In this document: piece by piece, positions 54,643 through 64,000 of the stretch
Numbering within the stretch: position 1 is the first letter of the stretch
Layout: each line of letters begins with the position of its first letter
Source: Betaproteobacteria bacterium TMED22
GTDB lineage: Bacteria > Pseudomonadota > Gammaproteobacteria > Burkholderiales > Eutrophovitaceae
Reading direction: 5' to 3'
Length of the DNA: 64,000 nucleotides
Assembly: GCA_002167745.1 (NCBI GenBank)
Contig: NHCB01000008.1
Span: 91,417-155,416, forward strand
The notes under the pieces: generated by a model
Seen by the model: the letters and a program-made list of their open reading frames with translations, nothing else
Told to the model about the DNA's origin: nothing
Database searches by the model: none
Position numbers and translations under genes: made by a program

Positions 54643-54671
54643 GTTGTTTATTTTTCCGCTGAAATCAAAAA

Positions 54672-54699
54672 TTGACACTTTGCTATCCACTGTTACTAT
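54672..54699 (+). promoter_or_regulatory. Likely sigma-70 promoter of the liv operon
   Basis: A perfect -35 TTGACA (54672-54677) and a -10 TACTAT (54694-54699) separated by 16 bases. Start would fall near 54706, leaving a leader of about 55 bases before livK. It lies after the cytochrome terminator, so the liv genes form their own unit. Confidence 0.65.
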
Positions 54700-54760
54700 T
54701 AGCGAGAGGCCGACGAGCCAGTCGAGATTTTGATCGAAGTAAAATTTTGGAGACGAGACA

Positions 54761-55915
54761 ATGATATTTAAACGTTCATTTGCGATATTCGTAGCGGCAT
54801 TGATTATTGCTGGATGTGGAGCGGAGAGCGAGACGAGCGATGGAAAAAAAATTGTTAACATCGGCCACGTGGGTCCACTTACTGGCCCTATTGCGCACCT
54901 TGGAAAGGATAATGAGCGTGGAGCCGAGCTCGCCGTTGATGAGGCTAATGAGTTAGACCTAGTGATTGATGGAGTACCAATTCAATTTAGGTTGTTATCG
55001 GAGGATGATGAGGCTAACCCACAGAAAGCTACTGTTGTTGCCCAAAAGTTGGTTGATTCCGACATAGTAGGTGTCGTTGGACATCTAAACTCGGGGACAA
55101 CCATTCCCGCTTCTACTATATATTTCGATTCTGGCATACCGCAAGTTTCACCGTCAGCTACGGCTATTACATATACCCATCAAGATTATCAGACCGCACA
55201 CCGCGTAATGGCAAACGACGAGCAGCAAGGGAAGGTTTTGGGTGATTATGCTGTTAAAACGCTCGGCGCTAAGGGGATAGCGATTATTGATGATCGAAGC
55301 GCATATGGAAAAGGTTTAGCTGATGAGTTTGAGTCAGCTATTAAGGATGCCGGCGGTAAGATTTTGACGAGAGAGTTTACCGATATTACGAAAACAGATT
55401 TCACGGCAATCTTGACCAAAATAAAGGGTTTAAATCCGGATTTGATTTTTTATGGTGGGATGGATTCTCAAGCCGGGCCCATGATGAAACAAATTAAAAA
55501 TCTAGGGTTAACGGGATTCTTCCTAGCTGGAGACGGCGTGCAGACTAAACAGTTCATGGTTTTATCGGGCGCTGAGGGTGAAGGTGCGTACGCATCTTCT
55601 CCCGGGTTACCGTTAGACCAAATGGCTGGAGGCAAAGAATTCCGGGAAAAATTTAAGCAAATTTATCGAGAGGATATTCAGCTCTATGCTCCTTATGCTT
55701 ATGACGCTACGTTTGTAATGATTAACGCAATGATGCGCGCGAACTCAACAGACCCAGCAACCTATTTGCCGTTTCTTCGCAATACCGATTTCCCGGGTGT
55801 TACGGGACGAATTCGTTTTGATGAACGGGGGGACCTGAAGGGGGGCAACATAAGTCTCTATCGGGTTGTGAATGGGACATGGCAATACGTTGAGACAATC
55901 GGCGGGGCTGATTAA
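54761..55915 (+). CDS. livK: Branched-chain amino-acid ABC transporter, substrate-binding lipoprotein
   Basis: Periplasmic binding protein of the Liv family, 384 aa. The signal ends in a lipobox-like IIAGC (about 15-19), so it is probably a lipoprotein handled by Lgt. The family core starts NIGHVGPLTGPIAHLGKDNERGAELAVDEAN, with VVGHLNSGTTIPAS and a second lobe around DPATYLPFLRNTDFPGVTGRIRFDERGD. Ligand could be Leu/Ile/Val, amides or urea. It is first of livK-H-M-G-F; SD GGAGACGAG is close to the ATG. Confidence 0.93.
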   Translation: MIFKRSFAIFVAALIIAGCGAESETSDGKKIVNIGHVGPLTGPIAHLGKDNERGAELAVDEANELDLVIDGVPIQFRLLSEDDEANPQKATVVAQKLVDSDIVGVVGHLNSGTTIPASTIYFDSGIPQVSPSATAITYTHQDYQTAHRVMANDEQQGKVLGDYAVKTLGAKGIAIIDDRSAYGKGLADEFESAIKDAGGKILTREFTDITKTDFTAILTKIKGLNPDLIFYGGMDSQAGPMMKQIKNLGLTGFFLAGDGVQTKQFMVLSGAEGEGAYASSPGLPLDQMAGGKEFREKFKQIYREDIQLYAPYAYDATFVMINAMMRANSTDPATYLPFLRNTDFPGVTGRIRFDERGDLKGGNISLYRVVNGTWQYVETIGGAD

Positions 55916-55972
55916 TGTGACGTGGATGTCTTTTGCTGGGGTTAATTTCTCCCAGGGGCGCAAAGTAGCACG

Positions 55973-56902
55973 ATGGATATATTTGCTCAGCAAATTTTAA
56001 ATGGATTAGTACTAGGTAGTGTGTATGCCTTGGTAGCGCTAGGCTATACGATGGTGTACGGCATTCTTGGACTAATTAATTTTGCACACGGTGAAGTGGT
56101 GATGATTGGCGCCATGACAGCACTCGCAGTTGTTTCGACGTTGCTGTCAGTGTTTCCCGAGATGCATCCATTTTTGACAATCTTATTGGCAGGGCTTGCT
56201 GCAATTCTTGTATGTATGTCGCTTGCTTTTTTTATTGAACGTTTAGCCTATAGACCACTACGAAATGCACCTCGTTTAGCCCCGCTGATCACAGCGATTG
56301 GGATATCAATTCTGCTTCAAAATATCGCCATGATAATTTGGGGTCGTAAATACAAAACAGTGCCTCAACTATTTCCCACGGAAACATTTGAATTGTTTGG
56401 TGCGAGCATCACTAGCGTTCAGATATTCATCATACTGATCTCAGCTGTGCTTATGAGTGGCTTACTCGTTATTGTGCATTTTACAAAGCTTGGACGTGCT
56501 ATGCGTGCGACCTCTGAGAGTCAGCGCGTGGCAGGGCTGATGGGGATTAATGTTAATAAAATAATTTCTGTAACGTTCATGATAGGCGCTGGATTAGCTG
56601 CAGTAGCTGGAATCTTGATCGCGGGTAACTATAGTGTGGTCCATTACTCGATGGGTTTTATGTTGGGACTTAAAGCCTTTACGGCAGCTGTACTTGGCGG
56701 TATCGGCAACCTCGGAGGCGCAGTTCTTGGAGGACTTTTGTTGGGGCTCATTGAAAGTATTGGTGCCGGATATATCGGCGACCTTACCGGAGGATTCTTA
56801 GGTAGTCATTATCAGGATGTTTTTGCATTTGTTGTTTTGATTGTTGTGTTGGTTTTCAGGCCTACGGGACTTATGGGTGAGCGAGTATCGGAGCGTGCAT
56901 GA
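55973..56902 (+). CDS. livH: Branched-chain amino-acid ABC transporter permease LivH
   Basis: Inner-membrane permease, 309 aa, with about eight hydrophobic helices. The start QQILNGLVLGSVYALVALGYTMVYGILGLINFAHGE is the LivH signature, and TSESQRVAGLMGINVNKII is the cytoplasmic coupling loop that contacts the ATPases. Begins 57 bases after livK; its stop overlaps livM by four bases. Confidence 0.95.
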   Translation: MDIFAQQILNGLVLGSVYALVALGYTMVYGILGLINFAHGEVVMIGAMTALAVVSTLLSVFPEMHPFLTILLAGLAAILVCMSLAFFIERLAYRPLRNAPRLAPLITAIGISILLQNIAMIIWGRKYKTVPQLFPTETFELFGASITSVQIFIILISAVLMSGLLVIVHFTKLGRAMRATSESQRVAGLMGINVNKIISVTFMIGAGLAAVAGILIAGNYSVVHYSMGFMLGLKAFTAAVLGGIGNLGGAVLGGLLLGLIESIGAGYIGDLTGGFLGSHYQDVFAFVVLIVVLVFRPTGLMGERVSERA

Positions 56903-57999
56903 AACATTTTGTGCAAGATTTATGGTGTAAATTCAGAAACAACAGAAAAGCGCTTTTTTGTGGGTATATTCTGCTCTTCTTGGCGTTAGCAGTTTTACCT
57001 TTTCTTCTAAGTAATACCGTGGGCCGAACATGGGTACGCATCCTTGATTTTGCGCTGATTTACGCCATGCTGGCGTTGGGTTTGAATATAGTTGTGGGCT
57101 TCGCAGGTTTGTTGGATTTAGGGTACATCGCGTTTTACGCTGTAGGCGCCTATACTTGGGCGCTCCTGGCGTCTCCGCAGTTTGATTTGCATCTACCTTT
57201 TTGGGCGATATTACCTATTGGCGCTGGCATGGCAGCGCTTTTTGGTGTGTTGCTTGGAGCGCCGACACTGCGGCTAAGAGGAGATTATTTGGCAATCGTT
57301 ACACTAGGGTTTGGGGAGATCATTCGAATTTTTTTGAATAATCTTGACCACCCAGTCAACGTAACTAATGGACCAATCGGTATTAATAAAATTGATCCAA
57401 TAAGCATTGGGGGGGCTGATCTGACTAGAACTCATGAGCTACTGGGCATTTCATTTTCAGGTGTTCATACTTACTACTACGTCCTGTTAGCGCTTTTGTT
57501 TATGACGATTGTTATCTGTGTTCGCCTTGAGAAATCAAGAATTGGTCGTGCATGGTTAGCAATTAGGGAAGATGAATTAGCAGCTCAGGCAATGGGTATT
57601 AATACGCGCAATGTAAAGCTGTTGGCATTCGCTTTAGGTGCGATGTTTGGCGGCATCGCCGGTGGTCTGTTCGCGAGTCTTCAAGGCTTCGTAAGCCCAG
57701 AAAGTTTTGGGTTGCTCGAGTCGATTATGGTTTTATGTATGGTTGTTCTGGGTGGTATGGGGCATGTTTATGGGGTATTACTCGGCGCAATTTTACTTAC
57801 GGTACTTCCAGAAATTTTGAGGTCAACCGCGTCGCCAATTCAACGAACGCTATTTGGCGATGTTTATATTGATCCTGAAGCACTTCGAATGTTGCTTTTT
57901 GGCTTAGCCCTGATTCTGGTAATGCTGATGCGTCCGACAGGTCTTTGGCCGGCACCAAAACGTCGAACAGCTGCAGATCCAGACATCGCTAAAGATTAG
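56899..57999 (+). CDS. livM: Branched-chain amino-acid ABC transporter permease LivM
   Basis: Second permease, 366 aa. The motif ALIYAMLALGLNIVVGFAGLLDLGYIAFYAVGAYTWALL is characteristic, as is the coupling loop IREDELAAQAMGINTRNVKL. It overlaps livH by four bases and its stop codon is followed at once by the livG ATG, so translation is coupled through the operon. Confidence 0.95.
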   Translation: MKHFVQDLWCKFRNNRKALFCGYILLFLALAVLPFLLSNTVGRTWVRILDFALIYAMLALGLNIVVGFAGLLDLGYIAFYAVGAYTWALLASPQFDLHLPFWAILPIGAGMAALFGVLLGAPTLRLRGDYLAIVTLGFGEIIRIFLNNLDHPVNVTNGPIGINKIDPISIGGADLTRTHELLGISFSGVHTYYYVLLALLFMTIVICVRLEKSRIGRAWLAIREDELAAQAMGINTRNVKLLAFALGAMFGGIAGGLFASLQGFVSPESFGLLESIMVLCMVVLGGMGHVYGVLLGAILLTVLPEILRSTASPIQRTLFGDVYIDPEALRMLLFGLALILVMLMRPTGLWPAPKRRTAADPDIAKD

Positions 58000-58776
58000 A
58001 TGATTCTTCATATGCCGTTATTAGAGCTTACAAAAATCAATAAAAATTTCGGTGGAGTGCAAGCGTTAAACGATGTCTCATTAACGATTAATGAAGGTGA
58101 AATATATGGTTTGATTGGGCCTAATGGTGCCGGAAAGACTACGTTATTTAATGTTATCACTGGTGTTTATTTGCCGAATAACGGGCGCATCAAATTTGAC
58201 GCGCGATCTATCGTAGGACGAAAACCTCATCAAGTTGCTACGGCAGGCATAGCAAGAACATTTCAAAATATTCGACTGTTTCAAAATATGACAGTCATGG
58301 AAAATGTCATGGTCGGCATGCACGCCAAGACATCGACAGGATCATTCGGCGCGATCTTCAATACTAAATCCGCTAGACATGAAGAGAAAATGATTCGGAC
58401 CCAATCAATGAGGTGGTTGGACTATGTTGGCATTTTGACTGAGGCGGATAATCTTGCGCGTAACTTATCCTATGGGGATCAGCGTAGATTGGAGATTGCA
58501 CGAGCTCTTGCTACGAGACCAAAATTATTAGCGTTAGATGAGCCGGCGGCTGGGATGAATGCAATTGAGACGGAAGAATTGAAAGGTTTGATTCAAACAA
58601 TTAGAACTGACGGAGTATCGATATTGTTGATTGAGCATGACGTCAAACTCATCATGAATTTGTGTGACCGAGTTGCCGTCTTGGATTATGGTCAAAAAAT
58701 AGCCGAAGATGTCCCGCAGCTTGTTCGGAAAGACCCGAACGTTATACAAGCCTATATTGGTGGAGAGTTGCCATGA
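58000..58776 (+). CDS. livG: Branched-chain amino-acid ABC transporter ATPase LivG
   Basis: ATP-binding subunit, 258 aa. Walker A GPNGAGKTTLFN, the ABC signature LSYGDQRRLEIARAL, Walker B LLALDEPAAGMN and the H-loop LIEHDV are intact. An in-frame ATG at 58012 would shorten it by four residues. The start directly abuts the livM stop. Pairs with LivF. Confidence 0.95.
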   Translation: MILHMPLLELTKINKNFGGVQALNDVSLTINEGEIYGLIGPNGAGKTTLFNVITGVYLPNNGRIKFDARSIVGRKPHQVATAGIARTFQNIRLFQNMTVMENVMVGMHAKTSTGSFGAIFNTKSARHEEKMIRTQSMRWLDYVGILTEADNLARNLSYGDQRRLEIARALATRPKLLALDEPAAGMNAIETEELKGLIQTIRTDGVSILLIEHDVKLIMNLCDRVAVLDYGQKIAEDVPQLVRKDPNVIQAYIGGELP

Positions 58777-59486
58777 GTTTCTTGGAGGCTCAGTCACTAG
58801 ACGTAAGGTATGGCGGTATTCGTGCGGTGAGAGGTGTTGATATAAGAGTTGAAGAAGGTGAAACAGTTGCTTTAATCGGCGCCAATGGTGCTGGTAAGAG
58901 CTCTATGCTTAACGCCATAGCGGGTGTGCTTCCACATACAGGGAGCGTGTATTTTAATAATGTAGATCTCAGTTACAGACCGGTCTTCGATCGCGTTAAG
59001 CGTGGCATTTCAATGGTGCCTGAGGGCCGTGGTGTCTTTGGTCGTTTGACGGTTGAAGAAAACCTTCTCATGGGTGCTTACCTTGGTAATAGCCAGCAGG
59101 AACAAGACACGGATTTGAAAATGATGTATGAGTTCTTTCCAAGATTAAAAGAGCGACGACGTCAAACGGGCGGAACGTTATCTGGTGGCGAGCAGCAAAT
59201 GTTGGCGATTGGTCGTGCGTTGATGGCGAGACCAAAATTACTATTGTTAGATGAACCTTCGATGGGTTTAGCGCCGATTATGGTTGAAAAGATTTTTGAA
59301 GTTATTCGAGGTGTATCTCAAACGGGAGTTACAATTTTACTAGTTGAACAAAATGCTCGACTAGCGTTAGAGTCGAGCCAAAGAGCTTACGTGATGGAAA
59401 GCGGAGAGTTATCGATAACCGGTGAGTCGAGGGAGTTACTACACAGCCCTGAAATACGGCGTTCTTATCTGGGAGGAGGCGACTAA
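58773..59486 (+). CDS. livF: Branched-chain amino-acid ABC transporter ATPase LivF
   Basis: Second ATPase, 237 aa. Walker A GANGAGKSSMLN, signature LSGGEQQMLAIGRALM, Walker B LLLLDEPSMGLAP, and the H-loop position carries Gln in VEQNARLAL, as usual for LivF. It overlaps livG by four bases and ends the operon, converging on hemF with about 47 bases between and no obvious terminator hairpin. Confidence 0.95.
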   Translation: MSFLEAQSLDVRYGGIRAVRGVDIRVEEGETVALIGANGAGKSSMLNAIAGVLPHTGSVYFNNVDLSYRPVFDRVKRGISMVPEGRGVFGRLTVEENLLMGAYLGNSQQEQDTDLKMMYEFFPRLKERRRQTGGTLSGGEQQMLAIGRALMARPKLLLLDEPSMGLAPIMVEKIFEVIRGVSQTGVTILLVEQNARLALESSQRAYVMESGELSITGESRELLHSPEIRRSYLGGGD

Positions 59487-59533
59487 GTTAGGTATTGATT
59501 ATTTATGAATAACGATTTGTCCTTATAGAATAT

Positions 59534-60442
59534 CTAGACCCAATCTTTGCCAATTAAATATCTCTCATACAGCGCTTCTTCTGCGGAGCTGTTATCGGGA
59601 CTCCAGTTATAACGCCATTTCACGTTGGGGGGCATGGACATCAAGATCGATTCTGTTCGTCCGCCTGATTGAAGTCCAAACAAGGTTCCACGATCAAACA
59701 CTAAATTAAATTCTACGTAACGACCTCGCCTATACGCTTGAAAATCTTTTTCTTTATCGCCAAACGGGATACCTTGACGTTTTTCAACAATTGGCATGTA
59801 ACCAGCTAAAAAATGTTTTCCTACACTGCGAGTCATTGCAAAGCACGTATTAAAATCAGGCGTTGAGATGTCGTCAAAAAATATACCACCAACACCTCTG
59901 GGTTCTTTGCGATGTTTTAAATAAAAGTAGCTATCGCACCATTTTTTAAATTTGGGGTACAGCGCTTTATCAAAAGGGTCAAGTGACGCTCTGCAGGTCT
60001 CGTGAAAATGAACACAGTCTTCGTCAAACCCGTAGTAGGGAGTTAAGTCCATGCCACCGCCAAACCACCAAACTGGCTCTTCAGATTTTCTCGCTGCAAA
60101 GAAAAATCGAACGTTCATGTGTACGGTTGGCACATAAGGATTGTTGGGATGTAGCACGACTGAGACACCCATGGCCTCGAAAGATCGACCTGCTAATTCA
60201 GGACGCGCTGTGGTAGCAGATTGTGGTAATTGGTCCCCATAAACATGAGAAAAGTTGACCCCAGCGCGTTCGAACAAGTTACCATTTTCCAAGACTCGGC
60301 TAATACCTCCACCACCGGACTCTCGATCCCATTTGTCGGTAATAAAGTGCTTACCATCAAGTCCTTCTATTTCTTGAACGATATTATCTTGAAGCGATAT
60401 GAAAAATTCTTTTACTGGACCAACTTCTATCATAGCTATCAA
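59534..60442 (-). CDS. hemF: Oxygen-dependent coproporphyrinogen III oxidase
   Basis: Turns coproporphyrinogen III into protoporphyrinogen IX using O2. Motifs: [24 protein letters not shown], the [17 protein letters not shown] stretch with catalytic His, [19 protein letters not shown] and [33 protein letters not shown]. 302 aa. The presence of HemF indicates aerobic life. It overlaps purD by four bases, a gene pair common in Betaproteobacteria. Confidence 0.97.
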   Translation of the reverse strand: MIAMIEVGPVKEFFISLQDNIVQEIEGLDGKHFITDKWDRESGGGGISRVLENGNLFERAGVNFSHVYGDQLPQSATTARPELAGRSFEAMGVSVVLHPNNPYVPTVHMNVRFFFAARKSEEPVWWFGGGMDLTPYYGFDEDCVHFHETCRASLDPFDKALYPKFKKWCDSYFYLKHRKEPRGVGGIFFDDISTPDFNTCFAMTRSVGKHFLAGYMPIVEKRQGIPFGDKEKDFQAYRRGRYVEFNLVFDRGTLFGLQSGGRTESILMSMPPNVKWRYNWSPDNSSAEEALYERYLIGKDWV

Positions 60443-61707
60443 TTTTTGGTTGCCCGGTAACCAATATCGGTCCGATATTGTTTATCAGCGAAGGAGATTC
60501 GGTCTGAGGTTTCTAGCGCTAAATCACGGGCTTTAATTGCGTTTTCTCCTAGGGCTGTTACGCATAGAACACGACCACCATTAGTGACGAGTTGATTGTC
60601 AATAAGAGCAGTCCCTGCATGAAAGACATGCACGTCTGCATTGTCCTGGGGCGGGATTATGACGACATCGCCTTTTCGCGGTGATTGAGGATAGCCTTTA
60701 GCTGCTAGGACTATACCTAAAGCTGTTCTTAGGTCCCAGCTGGATTCGACCTTGTTTAATGTGCCCATTAGTGCATGTTCTACCAAAGTGACTAAATCGC
60801 TTTTTAAACGCATCATGATTGGTTGGGTTTCTGGATCACCAAGGCGACAATTAAATTCGAGGACTTTGATTGTTTGATCGGAGGCAATCATTAATCCCGC
60901 ATAGAGAAACCCAACAAAGGGTGTTCCCGCGTCCTTCATGCCATTAAGGACGGGCTTAATTACTTCCTTCATGACTTTTGCATGTAGCTCTGGTGTCACT
61001 ACCGGTGCTGGTGAATAAGCACCCATCCCGCCTGTATTAGGACCTTGGTCATTATTGAGTAATCTCTTGTGGTCTTGGCTCGTCGCTAATGGTAGAACGT
61101 GTTCTCCGTCAATCATTACAATGAAGCTAGCCTCTTCACCTACTAAAAAGTCTTCTATAACGACTTTTGCGCCGGCTACGCCCATGCCGTTGTCTACAAG
61201 CATCATATCTATAGCTTCATGTGCCTCTAGTTCGGTCATGGCCACAACGACACCTTTGCCTGCCGCTAAGCCATCGGCCTTAACAACAATTGGGGCCCCT
61301 TTAGCAGAGATGTAGTTGTGGGCTTCATTCGGCTCGGTGAAGGTGGAATATTCAGCAGTTGGAATATTATGATTTGACATAAATTGTTTAGCGAAATCTT
61401 TTGAGCTTTCAAGTTGAGCTGCCGCTGCTACAGGCCCAAAAATCATAAGCTCTCTGGCTTTGAACGCATCAACGATACCCTCGCTTAATGGCGCTTCAGG
61501 ACCAACGATAGTCATATCAATATTCTCCGAGATCGCAAACTTGATTAAATCCTCGATCTCGTGCAGGGGCACGTTTTCTATGCTGTCTTCAAGGAATGTC
61601 CCTGCATTTCCCGGAGATACAAATATTTTAGATGTTCTTGGAGATTGAGCAAGACGCCAGGCAAGTGCATGCTCCCTACCGCCGCTTCCAATAACGAGGA
61701 TTTTCAT
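60439..61707 (-). CDS. purD: Phosphoribosylamine-glycine ligase PurD
   Basis: Second step of purine synthesis: joins glycine to phosphoribosylamine. The ATP-grasp enzyme begins [19 protein letters not shown] and shows SPGNAGT, the ATP-binding [50 protein letters not shown] and [14 protein letters not shown]. 422 aa, standard. It is transcribed with hemF downstream. Confidence 0.97.
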   Translation of the reverse strand: MKILVIGSGGREHALAWRLAQSPRTSKIFVSPGNAGTFLEDSIENVPLHEIEDLIKFAISENIDMTIVGPEAPLSEGIVDAFKARELMIFGPVAAAAQLESSKDFAKQFMSNHNIPTAEYSTFTEPNEAHNYISAKGAPIVVKADGLAAGKGVVVAMTELEAHEAIDMMLVDNGMGVAGAKVVIEDFLVGEEASFIVMIDGEHVLPLATSQDHKRLLNNDQGPNTGGMGAYSPAPVVTPELHAKVMKEVIKPVLNGMKDAGTPFVGFLYAGLMIASDQTIKVLEFNCRLGDPETQPIMMRLKSDLVTLVEHALMGTLNKVESSWDLRTALGIVLAAKGYPQSPRKGDVVIIPPQDNADVHVFHAGTALIDNQLVTNGGRVLCVTALGENAIKARDLALETSDRISFADKQYRTDIGYRATKN

Positions 61708-61764
61708 AACGACTTATCTCCTGTATGCAATCGGTAAACTATGTGTTTAGCGTGACCATTCATC

Positions 61765-63330
61765 TTAGTGTCTGAAGTGACGGGTTCCAGTTAAAACCAT
61801 AGCGATTCCATGCTCGTTTGCTGCAGTAATAACCTCATCATCTCTTAAGCTGCCGCCAGGCTGGATGACTGCGTTAGCTCCAGCAGTTTTCAGCACATCC
61901 AGCCCATCTCGAAATGGGAAAAATGCATCTGATGCAACGACTGAGTTCGAGAGGCTCAGATTTGCATTCTCTGCCTTAATGCAGGCTATTCTTGCTGAGT
62001 CTATGCGACTCATTTGGCCGGCCCCGACACCTAAGGTCATGCCATCTCCACAAAATACTATGGCATTAGATTTAACGAATTTGGCTACGCGCCAAGCAAA
62101 CATTAGATCTGTCATTTGTTTTGCTGTTGGTTTAACTTCTGTAACAATTTTCAGATCGCCTTCTAATACGTTCTTCGCGTCAGAATGTTGTACCAACATA
62201 CCTCCACCCACCCGTTTATATTCATGCTTATTTACGGCGCGATCAAGACCGATTTGCAGCAATCTAACATTTTTCTTTTCCGAGAAATAGACTTTAGCTT
62301 CATCGGAAAAATTCGGCGCTATCACCACTTCAACGAATTGGTTGCCAATTGCAGAAGCAGCATGTTCGTCAACTTCGGTATTAAAGGCGATGATGCCACC
62401 AAATGCAGAAGTAGGATCCGTAGCAAAGGCTTTTTGGTAAGCCTTTACCCCATTTTCTCCGATTGCTACACCACACGGATTTGCATGCTTGACAATGACA
62501 CAAGCTGGGTCGTTAAAGCTTTTGACGCACTCCCAAGCCGCATCGGAATCGGCAATATTGTTATACGAGAGTTCTTTGCCTTGAATTTGTTTGTAATTTG
62601 CCAAGGCCCCAAGAAGAGGAGATAAGTCTTTATAAAAGGCTGCTTGTTGGTGAGGATTTTCGCCATAGCGAAGATCTTCGCTTTTACGAAAATTGAGATT
62701 TATCTGGTCCGGAAAATTCGTTTGGTTCCCTTGTATATCTGTCCCCGCGAGGTAGTTGCTTACATTGGAGTCGTAGGTTGCCGTGTGTGAAAATGCTTGC
62801 CGGCAAAGTGCGAACCGCGTTTTTCGAGAAAGGGTTCGTGTGGGCGAACTCGTTAGCTCAGCCAGCACCATATGGTAGTCCGTTGGCCTAGTAATTACCC
62901 CTACATGCTCCCAGTTTTTAGCGGCCGCTCTAACCATTGTCGGTCCGCCTATATCAATATTTTCAATAGCTTCTTCAAGACTGCAGTTTGGGTTGGCTAC
63001 TGTTGCGGCAAACGGGTATAAGTTGACCACTACCAGATCGATTGTTGGTATCTCGTGCTGGCTTAATGATGCAGCATGTTGCTCTAGGTCACGTCTTGCC
63101 AAGATGCCTGCATGTACTTTTGGGTGGAGTGTCTTCACTCGGCCATCCAGCATTTCAGGAAATCCGGTGTAGTCGCCAATTTCGGTTACCGGAACACCTT
63201 CTTCGGAGAGTGTTCTAGCTGTCCCGCCGGTGGATAGAATTTTATAACCCATTTTTTCGAGTGATTGGGCGAACGCGATCACTCCGGTCTTATCCGAGAC
63301 GCTTATTAAAGCTTGTTTAGATGATGGCAT
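61765..63330 (-). CDS. purH: Bifunctional AICAR transformylase/IMP cyclohydrolase PurH
   Basis: Last two steps of IMP synthesis. The N-terminal IMP cyclohydrolase (about 1-195) shows [25 protein letters not shown] and [16 protein letters not shown]. The C-terminal AICAR transformylase has [15 protein letters not shown], the catalytic Lys-His in [12 protein letters not shown], and [14 protein letters not shown]. 521 aa. It lies 31 bases after fis and 57 before purD, so purH and purD are probably read in one unit. Confidence 0.97.
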   Translation of the reverse strand: MPSSKQALISVSDKTGVIAFAQSLEKMGYKILSTGGTARTLSEEGVPVTEIGDYTGFPEMLDGRVKTLHPKVHAGILARRDLEQHAASLSQHEIPTIDLVVVNLYPFAATVANPNCSLEEAIENIDIGGPTMVRAAAKNWEHVGVITRPTDYHMVLAELTSSPTRTLSRKTRFALCRQAFSHTATYDSNVSNYLAGTDIQGNQTNFPDQINLNFRKSEDLRYGENPHQQAAFYKDLSPLLGALANYKQIQGKELSYNNIADSDAAWECVKSFNDPACVIVKHANPCGVAIGENGVKAYQKAFATDPTSAFGGIIAFNTEVDEHAASAIGNQFVEVVIAPNFSDEAKVYFSEKKNVRLLQIGLDRAVNKHEYKRVGGGMLVQHSDAKNVLEGDLKIVTEVKPTAKQMTDLMFAWRVAKFVKSNAIVFCGDGMTLGVGAGQMSRIDSARIACIKAENANLSLSNSVVASDAFFPFRDGLDVLKTAGANAVIQPGGSLRDDEVITAANEHGIAMVLTGTRHFRH

Positions 63331-63361
63331 TGTACATTTGATAGTTATGATTCTTAATTGA

Positions 63362-63598
63362 TTAAAGGAATTTATATTTTTTCATTTTCGCTCTGAGTGT
63401 ATTACGGTTAATCCCTAGGATTTGTGCGGCTTCGCTTTGATTACCTCTTGCACGGCTCAGAATTTCTTCGATAAGCGCTTTTTCGACAGACTCGATAACC
63501 ATGTCATAGACTCTGTGGACACTTTCACCCTCTAAGTCTTTAAAGTAAGTCTCTATCGAATGCTTCACAGCGTCCGGGAGATCACGCTGCTTACTCAT
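63362..63598 (-). CDS. fis: Fis, nucleoid-associated regulator
   Basis: 78 aa DNA-bending and activating protein. The C-terminal helix-turn-helix is [25 protein letters not shown], and the preceding helix has [13 protein letters not shown]. The N-terminal arm is short compared with the 98 aa E. coli Fis, as usual in Betaproteobacteria. Its ATG overlaps dusB by four bases, the ancestral dusB-fis arrangement. Confidence 0.93.
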   Translation of the reverse strand: MSKQRDLPDAVKHSIETYFKDLEGESVHRVYDMVIESVEKALIEEILSRARGNQSEAAQILGINRNTLRAKMKKYKFL

Positions 63599-64000
63599 GC
63601 TGCGAATTTTTGGGCTATTAGGTTTTGTTGATACGCCACAGAAATCAGAAAATTAGTTACTGCATTCAATTGTGTTTTTCCACTTTGAAGCGCATTGAAT
63701 GCCGCACGAAAGTCCTTTGATCCTGGTAGATCAGCGAGATACCAGCTCACATGTTTACGGGCTAGTCGAACTGCTCGTTCTTCACCGTAAAAACTATAAA
63801 GTTCAGTTAGGTGTTCTAGAAGAATATTTTTTCTCTCACTAATTGTTGGAGGTGGTAGCTCCTCTTCAGTTTTTAGGTAATGGCTAATTTCTCGATAAAT
63901 CCAAGGCCTTCCTTGGGCCGCTCGACCGATCATAACTGCGTCAGCTTGCGTCGACTTAAGTACTTCAAATGCTTTTTTTGGTGAATCAATATCACCATTA
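63595..64000 (-). CDS. dusB: tRNA-dihydrouridine synthase DusB (3' part)
   Basis: C-terminal fragment, about 135 residues, of a flavin enzyme that reduces uridine to dihydrouridine in tRNA. The frame stays open to the window edge. The visible part begins with NGDIDSPKKAFEVLK and continues QADAVMIGRAAQGRPWIYREI, the conserved FMN-side motif. An internal ATG at 63933 is not the true start, since conserved sequence lies before it. Overlaps fis by four bases. Confidence 0.92.
   Translation of the reverse strand, partial: NGDIDSPKKAFEVLKSTQADAVMIGRAAQGRPWIYREISHYLKTEEELPPPTISERKNILLEHLTELYSFYGEERAVRLARKHVSWYLADLPGSKDFRAAFNALQSGKTQLNAVTNFLISVAYQQNLIAQKFAA

Noticed and set aside
1-64000. Mobile elements, prophage, CRISPR arrays, toxin-antitoxin pairs, tRNA or rRNA genes.
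   Set aside because: No transposase, phage, Cas or toxin-like proteins, no regular repeat arrays and no gap large enough with tRNA-like structure were found.

Overview
The window looks like the chromosome of a free-living, aerobic betaproteobacterium, probably Burkholderiales. This is an inference from gene order: ntrY-ntrX, tkt-gap-pgk-fba-purE-purK-purC-sua5, xerC-DUF484-dapF next to paired LpxL-type acyltransferases with metK divergent, yqiA-rnb-tonB-aroE-mtgA, recG-ubiA, hemF-purD and purH-fis-dusB are all arrangements familiar from that class. Base composition is moderate and visibly below 50% GC. Coding density is very high: no gene-free stretch exceeds 300 bases, many neighbours overlap by 1-8 bases, and I see no tRNA, rRNA, insertion sequence, prophage or CRISPR array.

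Layout. 1-3.4 kb: NtrY-like sensor kinase and an NtrX-like regulator whose AAA+ domain looks degenerate. 3.5-12.5 kb (+): transketolase, GAPDH, PGK and class II aldolase, running into purE-purK-purC and sua5. 12.5-19.0 kb: the most distinctive accessory block, with a divergent IlvD/Edd-type sugar-acid dehydratase and larA-like-larC-larE-larB (a nickel-pincer racemase/epimerase and its cofactor synthesis), then an exported GlcG/HbpS protein. 19.1-26.5 kb (-): HslUV protease, a histidine phosphatase, XerC, DUF484, DapF, a GNAT acetyltransferase and two lipid A acyltransferases. 26.5-29.4 kb (+): metK, then an S-adenosylhomocysteine (SAH) riboswitch with an overlapping terminator controlling ahcY. 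29.4-32.8 kb (-): class V aminotransferase, TtcA, FolB and a pteridine-reductase-like SDR. 33.0-41.2 kb (+): MidA-like methyltransferase, Mpl, YqiA, RNase II-family protein, TonB-like protein, AroE, MtgA, Lgt. 41.3-44.6 kb (+): methylthioadenosine salvage (mtnP-apt-mtnA) and an SDR. 44.6-48.6 kb (-): three-subunit molybdenum hydroxylase plus a ThiS/MoaD-like protein. 48.7-54.6 kb: Kup, RidA, RecG, UbiA and a small cytochrome c. 54.7-59.5 kb (+): complete branched-chain amino-acid type ABC importer livK-H-M-G-F. 59.5-64.0 kb (-): hemF, purD, purH, fis and the 3' part of dusB, cut by the window edge.

How it works together. Most genes are housekeeping: central carbon flow, purine synthesis (purE, K, C, D, H), envelope building and the methyl cycle. 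MetK makes SAM, AhcY removes SAH under riboswitch control, and MtnP/Apt/MtnA recover adenine and the ribose of methylthioadenosine. The lifestyle-specific parts are the Lar/dehydratase block, the molybdenum hydroxylase and the Liv importer. They suggest use of dissolved hydroxy acids or sugar acids, a heteroaromatic or aldehyde-like substrate, and amino acids or amides. None of these substrates can be read from the sequence alone. The Lar block next to a sugar-acid dehydratase is the best candidate for an undescribed pathway.
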